This document shows positions 1 to 9,439 of a DNA stretch of 64,000 bases, piece by piece. Every line of letters begins with the position of its first letter. The stretch's first letter is position 1. Origin of the DNA: Anaerococcus octavius (GTDB lineage Bacteria > Bacillota > Clostridia > Tissierellales > Peptoniphilaceae); the NCBI RefSeq assembly GCF_900445265.1, contig NZ_UFTA01000002.1:682001-746000 (forward strand). Reading direction: 5' to 3'. Under the pieces are notes generated by a model that saw only the letters and a program-made list of their open reading frames with translations, was not told the origin of the DNA and did not search any database. The position numbers and the translations under genes are program-made.

Positions 1-101
1 CTGTTGTAAGTAGGAACAGTTAGAATTAATATTATAGCTAAAACTACTATTATGCCTCCTACAACTCCAAAACCTTTTCTTTTTTCGTATCTTTTGTTCA
101 T
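1..101 (-). CDS. N-terminus of a membrane-anchored protein, cut by window edge
   Basis: Only the first 33 codons are present. The start is the ATG at 101-99, preceded by an AGGAGG ribosome site (about 106-111). The peptide begins MNKRYEKRKGFG and continues into a roughly 20-residue hydrophobic stretch rich in Val, Ile and Leu. This is a basic cytoplasmic leader followed by an uncleaved signal anchor or signal peptide. It lies downstream of nrdG on the same strand with a short gap. The function cannot be told from this fragment. Confidence 0.6.
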   Translation of the reverse strand, partial: MNKRYEKRKGFGVVGGIIVVLAIILILTVPTYN

Positions 102-128
102 TATTCCTCCTAAATCTTTTATAAGATA

Positions 129-626
129 TTAATACCCATTTAAAAGAATAATGCTATTATTTGCTAGGCTAGCATTAACATCAATTATTCGTTGATTAGC
201 TGATCCTTTAAACTTTAATGTCAAATCTTTTAATGAATCAATGAAAGGACCATCTACTAAAACGTCTACTTCTTCTAATAGTTTTTTATGAATAGGATCT
301 TTGATTAATATTTCGTATATATAACCAGAATAAATCCATATTGGTTTATCTATTTGTTCTTTTATTTTTCTTATAATTTCAATTAAATCTACTGCATTTT
401 CGAAAGGTTCACCACCTAAAATTGTTAGTCCAGATATTTCATCTTTTTTTAAATAATTAACAATCTGTAGTGTGTTTTCTTCAGTCCATAGATTACCATA
501 ATTTGGATCTTGATAATCTTTATTAAAACAATTCTTGCATTTTAAGCTACAACCAGTTACAAAAATACTTGTACGTATGCCAGGTCCATTTGCTATGTCA
601 TATTGTCTGATTTGACCATATCTCAT
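129..626 (-). CDS. nrdG: anaerobic ribonucleotide reductase activating protein
   Basis: Radical-SAM activase that uses S-adenosylmethionine and a [4Fe-4S] cluster to install the glycyl radical on NrdD. The cluster motif is visible near residues 26-33 as CSLKCKNC (CxxxCxxC), and a glycine-rich LGGEPF segment follows near residue 70. At 165 residues it has the usual length. The start ATG overlaps the nrdD stop in an ATGA tetranucleotide (626-623), so the two genes are translationally coupled. It would act in the cytoplasm and only without oxygen. Confidence 0.95.
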   Translation of the reverse strand: MRYGQIRQYDIANGPGIRTSIFVTGCSLKCKNCFNKDYQDPNYGNLWTEENTLQIVNYLKKDEISGLTILGGEPFENAVDLIEIIRKIKEQIDKPIWIYSGYIYEILIKDPIHKKLLEEVDVLVDGPFIDSLKDLTLKFKGSANQRIIDVNASLANNSIILLNGY

Positions 627-2743
627 ATATGAAGCACCCTTGCTTTTATTTCCTTCGTTCTTCCCTCATTCCAAAAATTTTCGCCAAGATAGCCGCATGT
701 TCTACGAACAACTGTCAGTGTAGATTTATCTTTATTCCCACAGTTTGGGCAGTACCAATTATTATCATCATCTAGCAAAATTTCACCATCAAAACCACAT
801 TTGCTACAATAATCGGATTTTGTATTAAATTCTGCATACTGTATGTGATCGTAAATGTATTTAATCATAGTAATAATAGCATCAATATTTGATGTCATAT
901 TTGGAATTTCTGCATATGAAATACAACCACCTGTAGATAGGGACTGAAATTCTGCCTCAAAGTCAAACTTTTCAAAAATACTTATCTCTTCTCTAACATC
1001 TACATGGAAGGAATTTGTGTAATATCCTTTATCAGTTATATCCTCTATTTCTCCAAACCTATCCTTATCAATGCTCGCAAACCTATGGGTAAGACTTTCA
1101 GCCGGTGTACCATACACAGCAAAGGCAATATTGTATTGATCACTCCATTTTTCTTTTTTCTCATTTAAAAGCTTCATAATTTTTAGAGCAAACTCTTTTC
1201 CTTCATCACTGGTATGAGATTTGCCTGTTACAAGCTTACTTGCTTCATAGATTCCAATATATCCAATGGTTACTGTGGCATAACCATTTTCAAGAAGTGG
1301 TTTTATTGGTGTATGTTTTGGCAGCCTTGCTATAGCCCCATGTTGAAAATGAATTGGAGAGCTATCACTTGTGACCTTAGCTAAGTGCTCATACCTTAAA
1401 AGGCCCACTTCTTTTACAAGTTCTAATCTTTTTTCTAATATTTCAAAGAATTTTTTTTCATCATTTTTGGCTAAAATGCCGATTTGAGGAAGATTGATAG
1501 TACATACTCCCATATTAAATCTGCCGTCAAATTTATATTTGCCATTTTTATCTTTATATGGTGGAAGAAATGCTCTACAGCCCATAGGTGAAAATACATT
1601 ACCCTCATAATTTTTCTTCATTTCTTTTGCAGAAATATAGTCTGGATACATTCTTTTTGCAGTACATTCTCCAGCAAGTCTTGTAAGTTGATAATATTTA
1701 CTATTTTCTTTTATATTATTTTCATCTAAAACATAGATTAATTTTGGAAAGGCTGGAGTAACATAAACCCCCGCTTCGTTTTTGATGCCCTTTATTCTTT
1801 GTCTTAGGACTTCTTCTATTATTTTTACTGTTTCTTCTAGGTATGGGTCACTTTCATCAGTGTGCATAAATAAAGTCACAAAAGGAGCCTGACCATTGCT
1901 AGTCATAAGGGTATTTATTTGATATTGGATAGTTTGTATGCCTGATTCCAAATCTTTTTGAGTCATAGCAGCTGCCATAGCTAATGCTTGGTCTTCGCTT
2001 GCCAAAGTTTCTTTGGCTAATCTTAGATTTTTATCATAAGATTTTTTTAGATATGGACTTAAGCAAGATATATTTATAGATTGACCACCATATTGGTTAG
2101 AAGCAATTTGCGCAATTATTTGTGTCATAACATTACATGCTACTTGAAAAGATTTAGGGCTTTCTATTAATTTTCCATTTACAACTGTGCCTTGATCTAG
2201 CATATTTTTCATATCAACTAGGCAGCAATTAAAAATTGGTTGGATAAGATAGTCTAGATCATGGATATGTATAGCTCCTGACTCATGAGCTTCTACTAAG
2301 TGGGCTGGGATCAGTTTTCTTTTTGCTATATCTTTTGCAACCTCACCAGCTATTAAGTCTCTTTGAGTGGATGCTATTAACGGATTTTTGTTAGAATTTT
2401 CATCCATTACATCAATATTTGTTTGATTTAGCAAACCTAATATATCATTATCAGATGTATTTTGCTCTCTTTTATAAGCTTGAATTGACTTATATGATTC
2501 ATAGGCCCTAGCAGTAGCTGGGTTATTATTTTTAATCAACTCATAATAAACTGCTTCTTCTATATCATATATGGAAATTTCACTTTCATCTTCATATTTT
2601 TCTTTTATAATGTACGCTATATGCTCTGGCTGATTTTTTATGTATACTCCGCTTGGAGAATCCATAGCCTTAAGGATAGCAGCAGATATTTTATTTTCAT
2701 CAAAGGCAACTTTTTTACCATTTCTTTTTACAACTTGTAACAT
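623..2743 (-). CDS. nrdD: anaerobic (class III) ribonucleoside-triphosphate reductase
   Basis: Reduces ribonucleotides to deoxyribonucleotides anaerobically with a glycyl radical. I place the start at the ATG at 2743 (MLQVVKRNGKK), which follows an AGGAGG; a longer reading from 2785 lacks a ribosome site and would run through the promoter and an NrdR box. The protein is then 706 residues. In order it has an N-terminal ATP-cone (about 1-90), the large catalytic barrel, a zinc site CSKC...CPNC, and the glycyl-radical motif RRTCGYLG near residues 680-687. It is coupled to nrdG by a 4-base overlap. Two NrdR-like boxes sit in its promoter. Confidence 0.97.
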   Translation of the reverse strand: MLQVVKRNGKKVAFDENKISAAILKAMDSPSGVYIKNQPEHIAYIIKEKYEDESEISIYDIEEAVYYELIKNNNPATARAYESYKSIQAYKREQNTSDNDILGLLNQTNIDVMDENSNKNPLIASTQRDLIAGEVAKDIAKRKLIPAHLVEAHESGAIHIHDLDYLIQPIFNCCLVDMKNMLDQGTVVNGKLIESPKSFQVACNVMTQIIAQIASNQYGGQSINISCLSPYLKKSYDKNLRLAKETLASEDQALAMAAAMTQKDLESGIQTIQYQINTLMTSNGQAPFVTLFMHTDESDPYLEETVKIIEEVLRQRIKGIKNEAGVYVTPAFPKLIYVLDENNIKENSKYYQLTRLAGECTAKRMYPDYISAKEMKKNYEGNVFSPMGCRAFLPPYKDKNGKYKFDGRFNMGVCTINLPQIGILAKNDEKKFFEILEKRLELVKEVGLLRYEHLAKVTSDSSPIHFQHGAIARLPKHTPIKPLLENGYATVTIGYIGIYEASKLVTGKSHTSDEGKEFALKIMKLLNEKKEKWSDQYNIAFAVYGTPAESLTHRFASIDKDRFGEIEDITDKGYYTNSFHVDVREEISIFEKFDFEAEFQSLSTGGCISYAEIPNMTSNIDAIITMIKYIYDHIQYAEFNTKSDYCSKCGFDGEILLDDDNNWYCPNCGNKDKSTLTVVRRTCGYLGENFWNEGRTKEIKARVLHI

Positions 2744-2768
2744 ATTATTCCTCCTATACTTTTGCAGT

Positions 2769-2814
2769 ATACCATATATAGTCATAAAATAAAACTATAT
2801 ACTATATATAGTAT
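2769..2814. promoter_or_regulatory. tandem NrdR boxes upstream of nrdD
   Basis: Two 16-base near-palindromes occur at 2769-2784 (ATACCATATATAGTCA) and 2799-2814 (ATACTATATATAGTAT, a perfect palindrome). Both match the NrdR box pattern, roughly acaCwATATaTwGtgt. They are 30 bases apart centre to centre, about three helical turns, as expected for cooperative NrdR binding. The proximal box overlaps a candidate extended -10 (TGG-TATACT on the minus strand, hexamer at 2771-2766), which suits repression. No nrdR gene is in the window. Confidence 0.75.
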
Positions 2815-2838
2815 TGTAGACTATAAAGCTAGGATATT

Positions 2839-2874
2839 AAAAGAGATGTTGCAATAAAGGCAAACATCTCTTTT
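2839..2874 (-). terminator. hairpin terminator after clpB
   Basis: An inverted repeat of 12 paired bases (AAAAGAGATGTT / AACATCTCTTTT) around a short loop lies 14 bases past the clpB stop. On the minus strand it ends in only four T residues before AATATCC, so it is a moderate terminator. It also separates the clpB transcript from the nrdD promoter. Confidence 0.6.
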
Positions 2875-2887
2875 GATTAAAATTTAT

Positions 2888-5473
2888 TTATTTTTTTATA
2901 AAAGATAATTCTTTATTTTCATCCACATCTAAAACAGCTGTATCTTTTGCTCCAACTTTTCCTTCGATTATTAGTCTACCAAGTTTGGTTTCTACATTAG
3001 ATTGAAGGTATCTTTTTACTGGTCTAGCTCCAAACTCTACATCATAAGAATGGTCTAATATATATTCTTTAGCTGCCGGTGTGATTTCTAGATCTATACT
3101 TAAATCTTTTAGTCTTTTCCTAATTTCGTTTATTTGTAAATCAATTATATTATAAACTTGATCACTAGTTAATGGGCTAAACATAACTATGTCGTCAATT
3201 CTATTTAAAAATTCCGGTTTAAATGATGCCTTTAATGATTCTTCTACAAGATTTTTATTTTCCTCATCTATTGTTCCATCATCTTTAAGTCCATCTAATA
3301 AATATTGGCTACCTATATTTGATGTCATAATTATAATAGTATTTTTAAAGTCTACAGTTCTACCCATACTATCTGTAAGTCTACCATCATCTAGTACTTG
3401 TAATAATATGTTAAATACATCTGGGTGAGCTTTTTCTATTTCATCAAATAATATTACTGAATATGGCATGCGGCGAACGGCTTCTGTTAATTGTCCACCT
3501 TCTTCATAGCCAACATATCCAGGAGCAGCACCAATTAATCTTGATACAGAATATTTTTCCATATACTCACTCATATCGATTCTAATCATATGGTTTTCAT
3601 CATCAAACATAGCTTCAGAAAGTGCTTTTGCAAGCTCTGTTTTACCAACACCAGTTGGTCCTAAAAATATAAAGGATCCAATTGGTTTTGATGCATCTTT
3701 TAATCCTGATCTTGCTCTAATAATTGCATCTGAAACTGCGCTTATAGCTTGATCTTGGCCTATTACTCTTTCGTGTAGTTTTTCTGGTAAGCTTAAAATC
3801 TTACTTCTTTCGCTTTCCACAAGTTTTGAAACAGGTATGCCTGTCCAGTTGCTTACAACATCTGCTACATCTTCTTCAGTTACTTGTTCTTTTATAGAAT
3901 CTTCATTATCTTTTTGTGATAATTCGCTTGCTTTTTTTAATTTTTCTTCTAAGGCTGGTAATGTACCATAACGTAACTCGGAAAGTTTTTCAAAATCATA
4001 AGACCTCTCAGCTTGATCTATTTCATTTTTGATCTTATCAATTTCTTCTTTTATATTTTTTACATCATCTATAGAAGATTTTTGTTCCTTCCATTTTAAG
4101 AAATCTTCATCGTATTTTTCTGATAAGTCGGCTAGTTCCTTTTCTAAAATTGAAAGTCTTTCTTTTGACGAATCATCTTCTTCTTTTTTAAGTGCTGTAA
4201 TTTCAATTTGTAATTGAAGTAATTTTCTTTTTTGTTCGTCAAGGTAAGTTGGCATTGTATCAATTTCTGTACGAACTGTTGCACATGCCTCATCCATAAG
4301 ATCTATAGCCTTATCTGGTAAAAATCTATCTGTAATATATCTGTCAGATAATTCTGCAGCAGCAATTACTGCACTATCTTGAATACGAATGCCGTGGAAT
4401 ATTTCATACTTATCCTTGATACCTCTTAAAATACTAATAGTATCTTCAATACTAGGTTCATTGACCATTACTTTTTGGAAACGACGTTCAAGTGCTCCGT
4501 CTTTTTCTATATATTCTCTGTATTCATTAAGTGTTGTAGCACCAATGACTTTTATTTCTCCACGAGCAAGCATTGGTTTCATAATATTTGATGCATCCAT
4601 AGCTCCCTCAGTTTTTCCAGCTCCAACCAAAGTATGAATCTCGTCTATAAACATTATTATTTGGCCATCAGATTTTTGCACCTCTTCCAAAACTGCTTTT
4701 AGTCTTTCTTCAAATTGACCACGGTATTTTGCTCCAGCTACTAAAGAACCCATATCTAGAGAAAAAATTGTTCTACCTTGAAGTGGTTCTGGCACATCGT
4801 TATTTACAATTCTTTGTGCAAGTCCTTCTACAATTGCCGTTTTACCAACACCTGGATTACCAATTAAAACAGGATTATTTTTTTTACGTCTTGATAAAAT
4901 TCTAAGTGCATTTCTAATCTCACTATCACGACCAATAACTGGGTCAATCTTACCTTCTCTAGCTTCTTTGGTTAGATCTCTACCAAACTTTTCTAATGGA
5001 TTATTTGTTTCTTCTGGATTTTCAGTAATCACTTTTTGACCTTTCCTGACCTTATCTATAGAATTTTTAAAATCTCTATATCTTAGACCATATCTTTTAT
5101 TAATATCGCTCACTTGAGTTTTTTCATTTAATAATGATGCGAAAATATGTTCCATAGATACAAAACTATCTCCCATATTATCTGCCTCATCTTCACTTTT
5201 TAATAAAATTCTAGAAAGAGTTTGAGTAGGATAGATGTCAGAACCACCGTTTGTTTGTGGTAATCTATCCATAATACTTCTTATATCATTTCTATAATTT
5301 TCAAAATCAATATCCATAGTTTTTATTATTTGAGAAACTATAGAATCAGAATTCTCTATTAAAGCATAGTTTAAATGTATTTCATTTACTTCTGGATTGC
5401 TATTTTTAATAGCATAACTATTTGCATTATTAAATGCTTCTAATGATTTTTGTGTAAATTTATTATAATCCAT
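2888..5473 (-). CDS. clpB: ATP-dependent disaggregase ClpB
   Basis: Hexameric AAA+ chaperone that pulls proteins out of aggregates together with DnaK/DnaJ. The 861 residues match normal ClpB length. Visible parts are the N-terminal repeat domain (about 1-150), NBD1 with GNPGVGKT and Walker [10 protein letters not shown], a coiled-coil middle domain (about 410-530) that separates ClpB from ClpA/ClpC, and NBD2 with GPTGVGKT and [13 protein letters not shown]. It follows the dnaJ-like gene by 3 bases and shares its CtsR-controlled promoter. Confidence 0.97.
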   Translation of the reverse strand: MDYNKFTQKSLEAFNNANSYAIKNSNPEVNEIHLNYALIENSDSIVSQIIKTMDIDFENYRNDIRSIMDRLPQTNGGSDIYPTQTLSRILLKSEDEADNMGDSFVSMEHIFASLLNEKTQVSDINKRYGLRYRDFKNSIDKVRKGQKVITENPEETNNPLEKFGRDLTKEAREGKIDPVIGRDSEIRNALRILSRRKKNNPVLIGNPGVGKTAIVEGLAQRIVNNDVPEPLQGRTIFSLDMGSLVAGAKYRGQFEERLKAVLEEVQKSDGQIIMFIDEIHTLVGAGKTEGAMDASNIMKPMLARGEIKVIGATTLNEYREYIEKDGALERRFQKVMVNEPSIEDTISILRGIKDKYEIFHGIRIQDSAVIAAAELSDRYITDRFLPDKAIDLMDEACATVRTEIDTMPTYLDEQKRKLLQLQIEITALKKEEDDSSKERLSILEKELADLSEKYDEDFLKWKEQKSSIDDVKNIKEEIDKIKNEIDQAERSYDFEKLSELRYGTLPALEEKLKKASELSQKDNEDSIKEQVTEEDVADVVSNWTGIPVSKLVESERSKILSLPEKLHERVIGQDQAISAVSDAIIRARSGLKDASKPIGSFIFLGPTGVGKTELAKALSEAMFDDENHMIRIDMSEYMEKYSVSRLIGAAPGYVGYEEGGQLTEAVRRMPYSVILFDEIEKAHPDVFNILLQVLDDGRLTDSMGRTVDFKNTIIIMTSNIGSQYLLDGLKDDGTIDEENKNLVEESLKASFKPEFLNRIDDIVMFSPLTSDQVYNIIDLQINEIRKRLKDLSIDLEITPAAKEYILDHSYDVEFGARPVKRYLQSNVETKLGRLIIEGKVGAKDTAVLDVDENKELSFIKK

Positions 5474-5476
5474 AAT

Positions 5477-6394
5477 TTAGCCCCTTATTTCATTAAGTTT
5501 TTCATATAATTCATGCATTTCTTCATTGATTTCTGCAGGATTGTCTATAATTATTTCTAAAATTAGATCACCTGTATTATTTTTTCTATCCTTATATCCA
5601 TATCCTTTAAGCCTTATTTTTTGACCGGAATTTACTTTCTCTGGGATAGTTACCATCAAGCTACCTTTTGGTGTGGAAACTTTTTTCTTAGTTCCAAAAT
5701 AAGCTTGCCAAGGGTATACTTTTTCCCTCTGAATAATATCTATTCCATCAAGTTTTCTATTTTCTTCATCTTTGATGATTATTTTAGCTAAAATAAAGGC
5801 ATTTATACCGTATTTTGAGCCATCAACTTTAATTTTATTATTATTCTTAATACCCGCAGGTACACTTATTTCTATATTTTTAATTTGATTGTTATGCTTT
5901 ATTGCAACAGATTTATTTATTCCAGCTTCAGCTTCAGCTATGCTAAGCTCAATGTTTGTATTAATTGTAGTTTTTTTCTTAGCACTCGTTGCTTTTGAAG
6001 ATTTTCTTGAACCTGCTCTTTGGTAAGTATTTCTAGCAAAGCTTCCAAATAATCCATCAAAAAAATCTGAAAAACCACTATCAGATCCTGCAGTATATGT
6101 GTAAGATCCGTTTCCAAAGTTTCCAAAATCAAATCCAAAATCACTTGGATCAAAGTTTTGACCACCTGAGAAGTTTGCGCTATTTCCAAACCTATCATAT
6201 TTTTTACGTTTTTGTGGATCAGATAATACTTCATACGCTTCATTGATTTCACTAAATTTTTCTGCTGCGTCTTTATCATCTGGATGAAGGTCTGGATGAT
6301 ACTTTTTGGCAAGCTTTCTATACGCCTTTTTAATATCAGCATCACTTGCTTTTTTATCAACCCCTAATACTTCATAATAATCTCTATATTTCAT
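5477..6394 (-). CDS. DnaJ-type co-chaperone without zinc finger (CbpA-like)
   Basis: J-domain protein that stimulates DnaK ATPase activity. The J domain fills about residues 1-70 with the HPD motif in [12 protein letters not shown] glycine/phenylalanine-rich linker follows (about 75-125, [11 protein letters not shown]), then two beta-rich substrate-binding domains. The CxxCxGxG zinc repeats of true DnaJ are absent, so this is a class II J-protein of 305 residues. The start is ATG 6394 behind GGAGG. Being first in the operon with clpB suggests a heat-shock disaggregation pair. Confidence 0.9.
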   Translation of the reverse strand: MKYRDYYEVLGVDKKASDADIKKAYRKLAKKYHPDLHPDDKDAAEKFSEINEAYEVLSDPQKRKKYDRFGNSANFSGGQNFDPSDFGFDFGNFGNGSYTYTAGSDSGFSDFFDGLFGSFARNTYQRAGSRKSSKATSAKKKTTINTNIELSIAEAEAGINKSVAIKHNNQIKNIEISVPAGIKNNNKIKVDGSKYGINAFILAKIIIKDEENRKLDGIDIIQREKVYPWQAYFGTKKKVSTPKGSLMVTIPEKVNSGQKIRLKGYGYKDRKNNTGDLILEIIIDNPAEINEEMHELYEKLNEIRG

Positions 6395-6421
6395 GCTACC
6401 TCCATCATTTTATCTTTATTA

Positions 6422-6438
6422 TTTGACCATCCCTGACC
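6422..6438. promoter_or_regulatory. CtsR operator
   Basis: On the minus strand the sequence GGTCAGGGATGGTCAAA matches the CtsR heptad direct repeat (GGTCAAA-NAN-RGTCAAA) at 15 of 17 positions. It lies just downstream of the -10 element of the dnaJ-like/clpB promoter, about where transcription starts, so a bound repressor would block initiation. CtsR is the class III heat-shock repressor of Gram-positive bacteria. Its gene is not in this window. Confidence 0.82.
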
Positions 6439-6446
6439 TTAATTAA

Positions 6447-6474
6447 ACTATACCACTAGTGTATATATATTCAA
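6447..6474 (-). promoter_or_regulatory. promoter of the dnaJ-like/clpB operon
   Basis: Minus-strand -35 TTGAAT (6474-6469), 16-base spacer and -10 TATAGT (6452-6447), followed directly by the CtsR box. A vegetative sigma-A type promoter. Confidence 0.7.
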
Positions 6475-6528
6475 GTATTTTTTTCTTTTTTTTATAATAT
6501 TGAAACTCTTATTTAATATATAGATATA

Positions 6529-6548
6529 GAGCCTTCAATTGAAGGCTC
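6529..6548 (-). terminator. hairpin after apt
   Basis: A perfect 20-base palindrome GAGCCTTCAATTGAAGGCTC lies 6 bases beyond the apt stop codon. The following tract on the minus strand (TATATCTATATA) is not a strong T run. It ends the apt transcript upstream of the heat-shock promoter. Confidence 0.6.
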
Positions 6549-6553
6549 TTGTT

Positions 6554-7072
6554 TTAATGATCATATGTTACTAAAGATATTACTTTATAATCTTCTAAAG
6601 CTTCTCTACCATTTAAATCTTCTAATTCTATTAAAAACTCAAATGCTATCACTTCTGCACCTAATGATTCAACTAGCTTTGCAGCTGCTTGTGCTGATCC
6701 ACCTGTCGCAATTAAATCATCGATAATAATTACTCTATCACCTTTGCTAATAGCGTCTTTGTGCATTTCTAGTTCATTACTACCATATTCTAGCTCATAA
6801 GAAATCTTTTCTATTTCTCCTGGAAGTTTTCCTGGTTTTCTAATTGGAACAAAACCTTTATCCAATCTATCAGCAAGCGGTGCCCCAAAAATAAATCCAC
6901 GAGATTCAATTCCTATAATATAGTCAAAGTCTAAATCTTTTAGTTCTTTTTCTAGCATATCTAAAGATTGTTTGTAAGCTTTCTTATCTTTTAATAAAGT
7001 TGTGATATCTTTAAAAGATACTCCCTCTACTGGATATCCTTCAATAACTCTAATTTTTGATTTTAAATCCAT
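6554..7072 (-). CDS. apt: adenine phosphoribosyltransferase
   Basis: Salvages adenine to AMP using PRPP. The PRPP-binding signature is VIIIDDLIATGGSA, and the purine-PRTase N-terminal part contains VEGVSFKDITTLLKD. I choose ATG 7072 (MDLKSK) because GGAGG lies 5 bases upstream; an ATG at 7084 would put that site inside the gene. The product is 172 residues, the usual size. It appears to be a single-gene transcript between a decayed gene and the clpB operon. Confidence 0.95.
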   Translation of the reverse strand: MDLKSKIRVIEGYPVEGVSFKDITTLLKDKKAYKQSLDMLEKELKDLDFDYIIGIESRGFIFGAPLADRLDKGFVPIRKPGKLPGEIEKISYELEYGSNELEMHKDAISKGDRVIIIDDLIATGGSAQAAAKLVESLGAEVIAFEFLIELEDLNGREALEDYKVISLVTYDH

Positions 7073-7147
7073 TCTATCCTCCATATTGATTATACCCTAT
7101 TGTGACAAAACTTTATATTAATAGTTTGGGATTAGTAAACATATGCT

Positions 7148-7626
7148 TTAAAAATCATCTTTAAAAATATCATCTATATTTACTAGTATATCTTGTTTCT
7201 TTCCTTTATTATCAATTGTTTTTTTTAATTCTTCTGTATTTTCATAATCTAATTTAAAAATACCATAATACGCTTGTTCAAAATAAACGCTGTTATTTTC
7301 TTCATATATTGAATTAATAATTTTTCCACCTTCTGATAGTTTAAACATAACTATAGTATATCTATCTTTATTAGAAAGGTCAGAAACACTATATTCATTT
7401 GTTTTTTTGATTTTTTTAATATATCTAAGAATTTATTTACATCAGACTTTTTATCAATTGTAATTTTCTTAACTCCTTTACCATTATTAATATCAATCAA
7501 CGTGATTTTAATAATATTCTCTAATTTAGGAATCTTTGCATGCCTAGGATGCGAATTATAATTTCTAATTAAAAAAATCCCAACAATGATAGTAATTAAC
7601 AGTATCCATTTTTTATTTTTTGTCAT
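7148..7626 (-). pseudogene. frameshifted small anchored protein, DUF5301-like
   Basis: Two adjacent minus-strand reading frames (7626-7351 and 7348-7148) form one protein if read with a -1 shift at an A7 run near 7400-7410. The first part begins MTKNKKWILLITIIVGIFLI (a signal anchor) and continues with a KITLID...ITIDKKSDVNKFLDIL segment. The second frame carries straight on as KKTNEYSVSDLSNKDRYTIV and ends in an acidic tail. The internal ATG at 7348 has no ribosome site, so it is not an independent gene. The pattern recalls the DUF5301 family, but I am not certain. It could be a recent pseudogene, a phase-variable gene or a slippage-expressed one. Confidence 0.7.
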
Positions 7627-7811
7627 AAATTTTTTTCCTTATCTAAAATTATTGACCTTATTAATAATAGAATTTTAATCGTTACTACACCAGATTTTAT
7701 ATATTAAAATCATTCTAATTCTATAATATATGAATATATTTAAATTATTTCATTTTCTTTAAATCGCTAGTTTAATATAAATACTACTGTAAAGTATTAC
7801 TAGGAGCAAAT

Positions 7812-9140
7812 ATGTTAAATAAAAAACTTGATGAATATTTAAAAAATGATTACTATCCTTTTCATATGCCTGGTTCAAAAAGAACTGATATCTTAAGAGA
7901 TGATTTACCATATCAAAGAGATTTGACTGAGATTGAAGGTTTTGATAATTTAAATGACCCTGGAGATATTTTACTAGACCTTAACAAAAAAATTGCAGAA
8001 ATTTATGGAGTTAAAAACGCAATTATTTCTACCAATGGATCTACCTGTGGGATACTAGCTACCATTAGAGCTTTAACTTATGAAAATAATAATATATTAA
8101 TTCAGCGTTCATCTCATAAGGCGATTTATAATGCAATTGAATTAAATAATTTAAATCCATCATATATTGATGTAGTATTAAGTGAAGAAAATGCTGTAGT
8201 TGATATAGATTACGAAGATTTTTATAAAAAAATAAGAAGCAAGGACTTTTCTGCAGTAATTGTAACATCACCTTCTTATGAAGGATATATAATAGATTTA
8301 GAAAAAATTTATAAAGAATGTCAAAAACAAAAGGTACCTTTAATTGTAGATCTTGCCCATGGTTCACATTTTCTACTTAATAATATGTGGCAGAATTATT
8401 TTGATATAGCAATAACTTCATTTCACAAAAATTTATCTGCACTAACACCTGCAGCATGTGTCTTTATTAATAACAAAAAGTATTTCTCAGAAATACAAAG
8501 GAACATGGCTATTTTTCAAACATCATCTCCATCTTATATTATTATGCAATCTATTGATGATATGGTTAATAATTATTGCAAATTTAACGATTTGTATAAA
8601 ATAATGAAAGAAAATTTAGATGAACTCTATACTTTAAAATTAAAGCATCTAAAATTAATAGAACATCCTAATAAAGATAAGTCAAAAATATTGATTTCTA
8701 CTAATAATAGTAATATAAATGGTGACATGCTTCAAAGTTTATTAAAACAAGAGAAAATAGAAATAGAAATGTCCTATCCATCATATGCATTACTTATTTC
8801 CACGATTTTTGATAAAAAAATTGGTTTTGATAGGTTAAAGGAAGCTTTGATAAAAATTGATGAAAATCTAGACAGCGGAGAAAATGCTAGCAATTTTTCA
8901 TATTTTATACCAGAAACTATAAAAAGTATAAAAGATGCTCAGCTAAGCAAAAAAAAATGTATAAATATAAATAATGCAAAAAATAGAATTTCAGGTCAAT
9001 TTATCTATGCATATCCACCGGGCATTCCCTTAGTTGTACCCGGTGAAGTGATTGATAGTACAATAATAAAAACTATTAATAATATGTTCAATAATGGCAT
9101 TTCTTTAAATATTTCAACAGATGTATTAATAATAGATTGA
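7812..9140 (+). CDS. Orn/Lys/Arg decarboxylase family PLP enzyme
   Basis: Aspartate-aminotransferase-fold amino-acid decarboxylase of the SpeA/YaaO type, likely making a polyamine precursor or cadaverine. Visible are FHMPGSKR near residue 17, GFDNLNDPGDIL, NGSTCGILATIRAL (cofactor phosphate region), IVDLAHGSHF around residues 178-187, the PLP lysine in SFHK (K206), and the C-terminal domain motif YPPGIPLVVPGE. It has 442 residues, shorter than the 700-residue inducible enzymes that carry a wing domain. AGGAG precedes the ATG. The substrate cannot be fixed from sequence. It precedes scfA, which has its own promoter. Confidence 0.88.
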   Translation: MLNKKLDEYLKNDYYPFHMPGSKRTDILRDDLPYQRDLTEIEGFDNLNDPGDILLDLNKKIAEIYGVKNAIISTNGSTCGILATIRALTYENNNILIQRSSHKAIYNAIELNNLNPSYIDVVLSEENAVVDIDYEDFYKKIRSKDFSAVIVTSPSYEGYIIDLEKIYKECQKQKVPLIVDLAHGSHFLLNNMWQNYFDIAITSFHKNLSALTPAACVFINNKKYFSEIQRNMAIFQTSSPSYIIMQSIDDMVNNYCKFNDLYKIMKENLDELYTLKLKHLKLIEHPNKDKSKILISTNNSNINGDMLQSLLKQEKIEIEMSYPSYALLISTIFDKKIGFDRLKEALIKIDENLDSGENASNFSYFIPETIKSIKDAQLSKKKCININNAKNRISGQFIYAYPPGIPLVVPGEVIDSTIIKTINNMFNNGISLNISTDVLIID

Positions 9141-9149
9141 CATTTTTTT

Positions 9150-9178
9150 TTGTAACTGTTATTATAAATATGTATAAA
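9150..9178 (+). promoter_or_regulatory. scfA promoter
   Basis: -35 TTGTAA (9150-9155), 17-base spacer and -10 TATAAA (9173-9178), about 30 bases before the SCIFF start codon. Confidence 0.6.
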
Positions 9179-9210
9179 AGCTACATATATAAAATATAAG
9201 GAGAATACAT

Positions 9211-9360
9211 ATGCAAAGAATTGTAACACTTAATACAAGAAATCTCCATAAATCAAAAAAAGATGGCGGATGCGGTGAATGCCAAACATCTTGCCAATCA
9301 GCTTGTAAAACAAGCTGTGGAGTAGCTAACCAAGAATGTGTTAGCAAAAAAGAAAAATAA
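9211..9360 (+). CDS. scfA: SCIFF ranthipeptide precursor (six cysteines in forty-five)
   Basis: A 49-residue precursor peptide. After a leader beginning MQRIVTLNTRNLHKSKK comes a core with six cysteines spaced as CGEC-x5-C-x3-C-x3-C-x6-C. This is the SCIFF pattern found in nearly all Clostridia. The next gene is the matching radical-SAM maturase, which links cysteine sulfurs to neighbouring residues as thioethers. A good ribosome site (AAGGAG) lies 8 bases upstream. A terminator follows at once, so most transcripts should stop before scfB. The biological role of SCIFF is still poorly understood; signalling has been suggested. Confidence 0.95.
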   Translation: MQRIVTLNTRNLHKSKKDGGCGECQTSCQSACKTSCGVANQECVSKKEK

Positions 9361-9382
9361 GGGATTAACCCTTATTTTTTTT
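9355..9382 (+). terminator. terminator between scfA and scfB
   Basis: A 9-base stem AAATAAGGG / CCCTTATTT with a 5-base loop, followed by a run of T residues to 9382. The left arm starts inside the scfA stop region. It probably reduces scfB expression relative to the precursor. Confidence 0.85.
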
Positions 9383-9439
9383 CTTTAATATTTCCTATTG
9401 TTTTAGTATAATAGCTATATCACAAATTAAGGAGAAAAT

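Noticed and set aside
7627-7811. Search for a promoter or RNA before the decarboxylase gene
   Set aside because: Very A/T-rich with several TATAAT-like strings but no convincing -35/-10 pair or fold.
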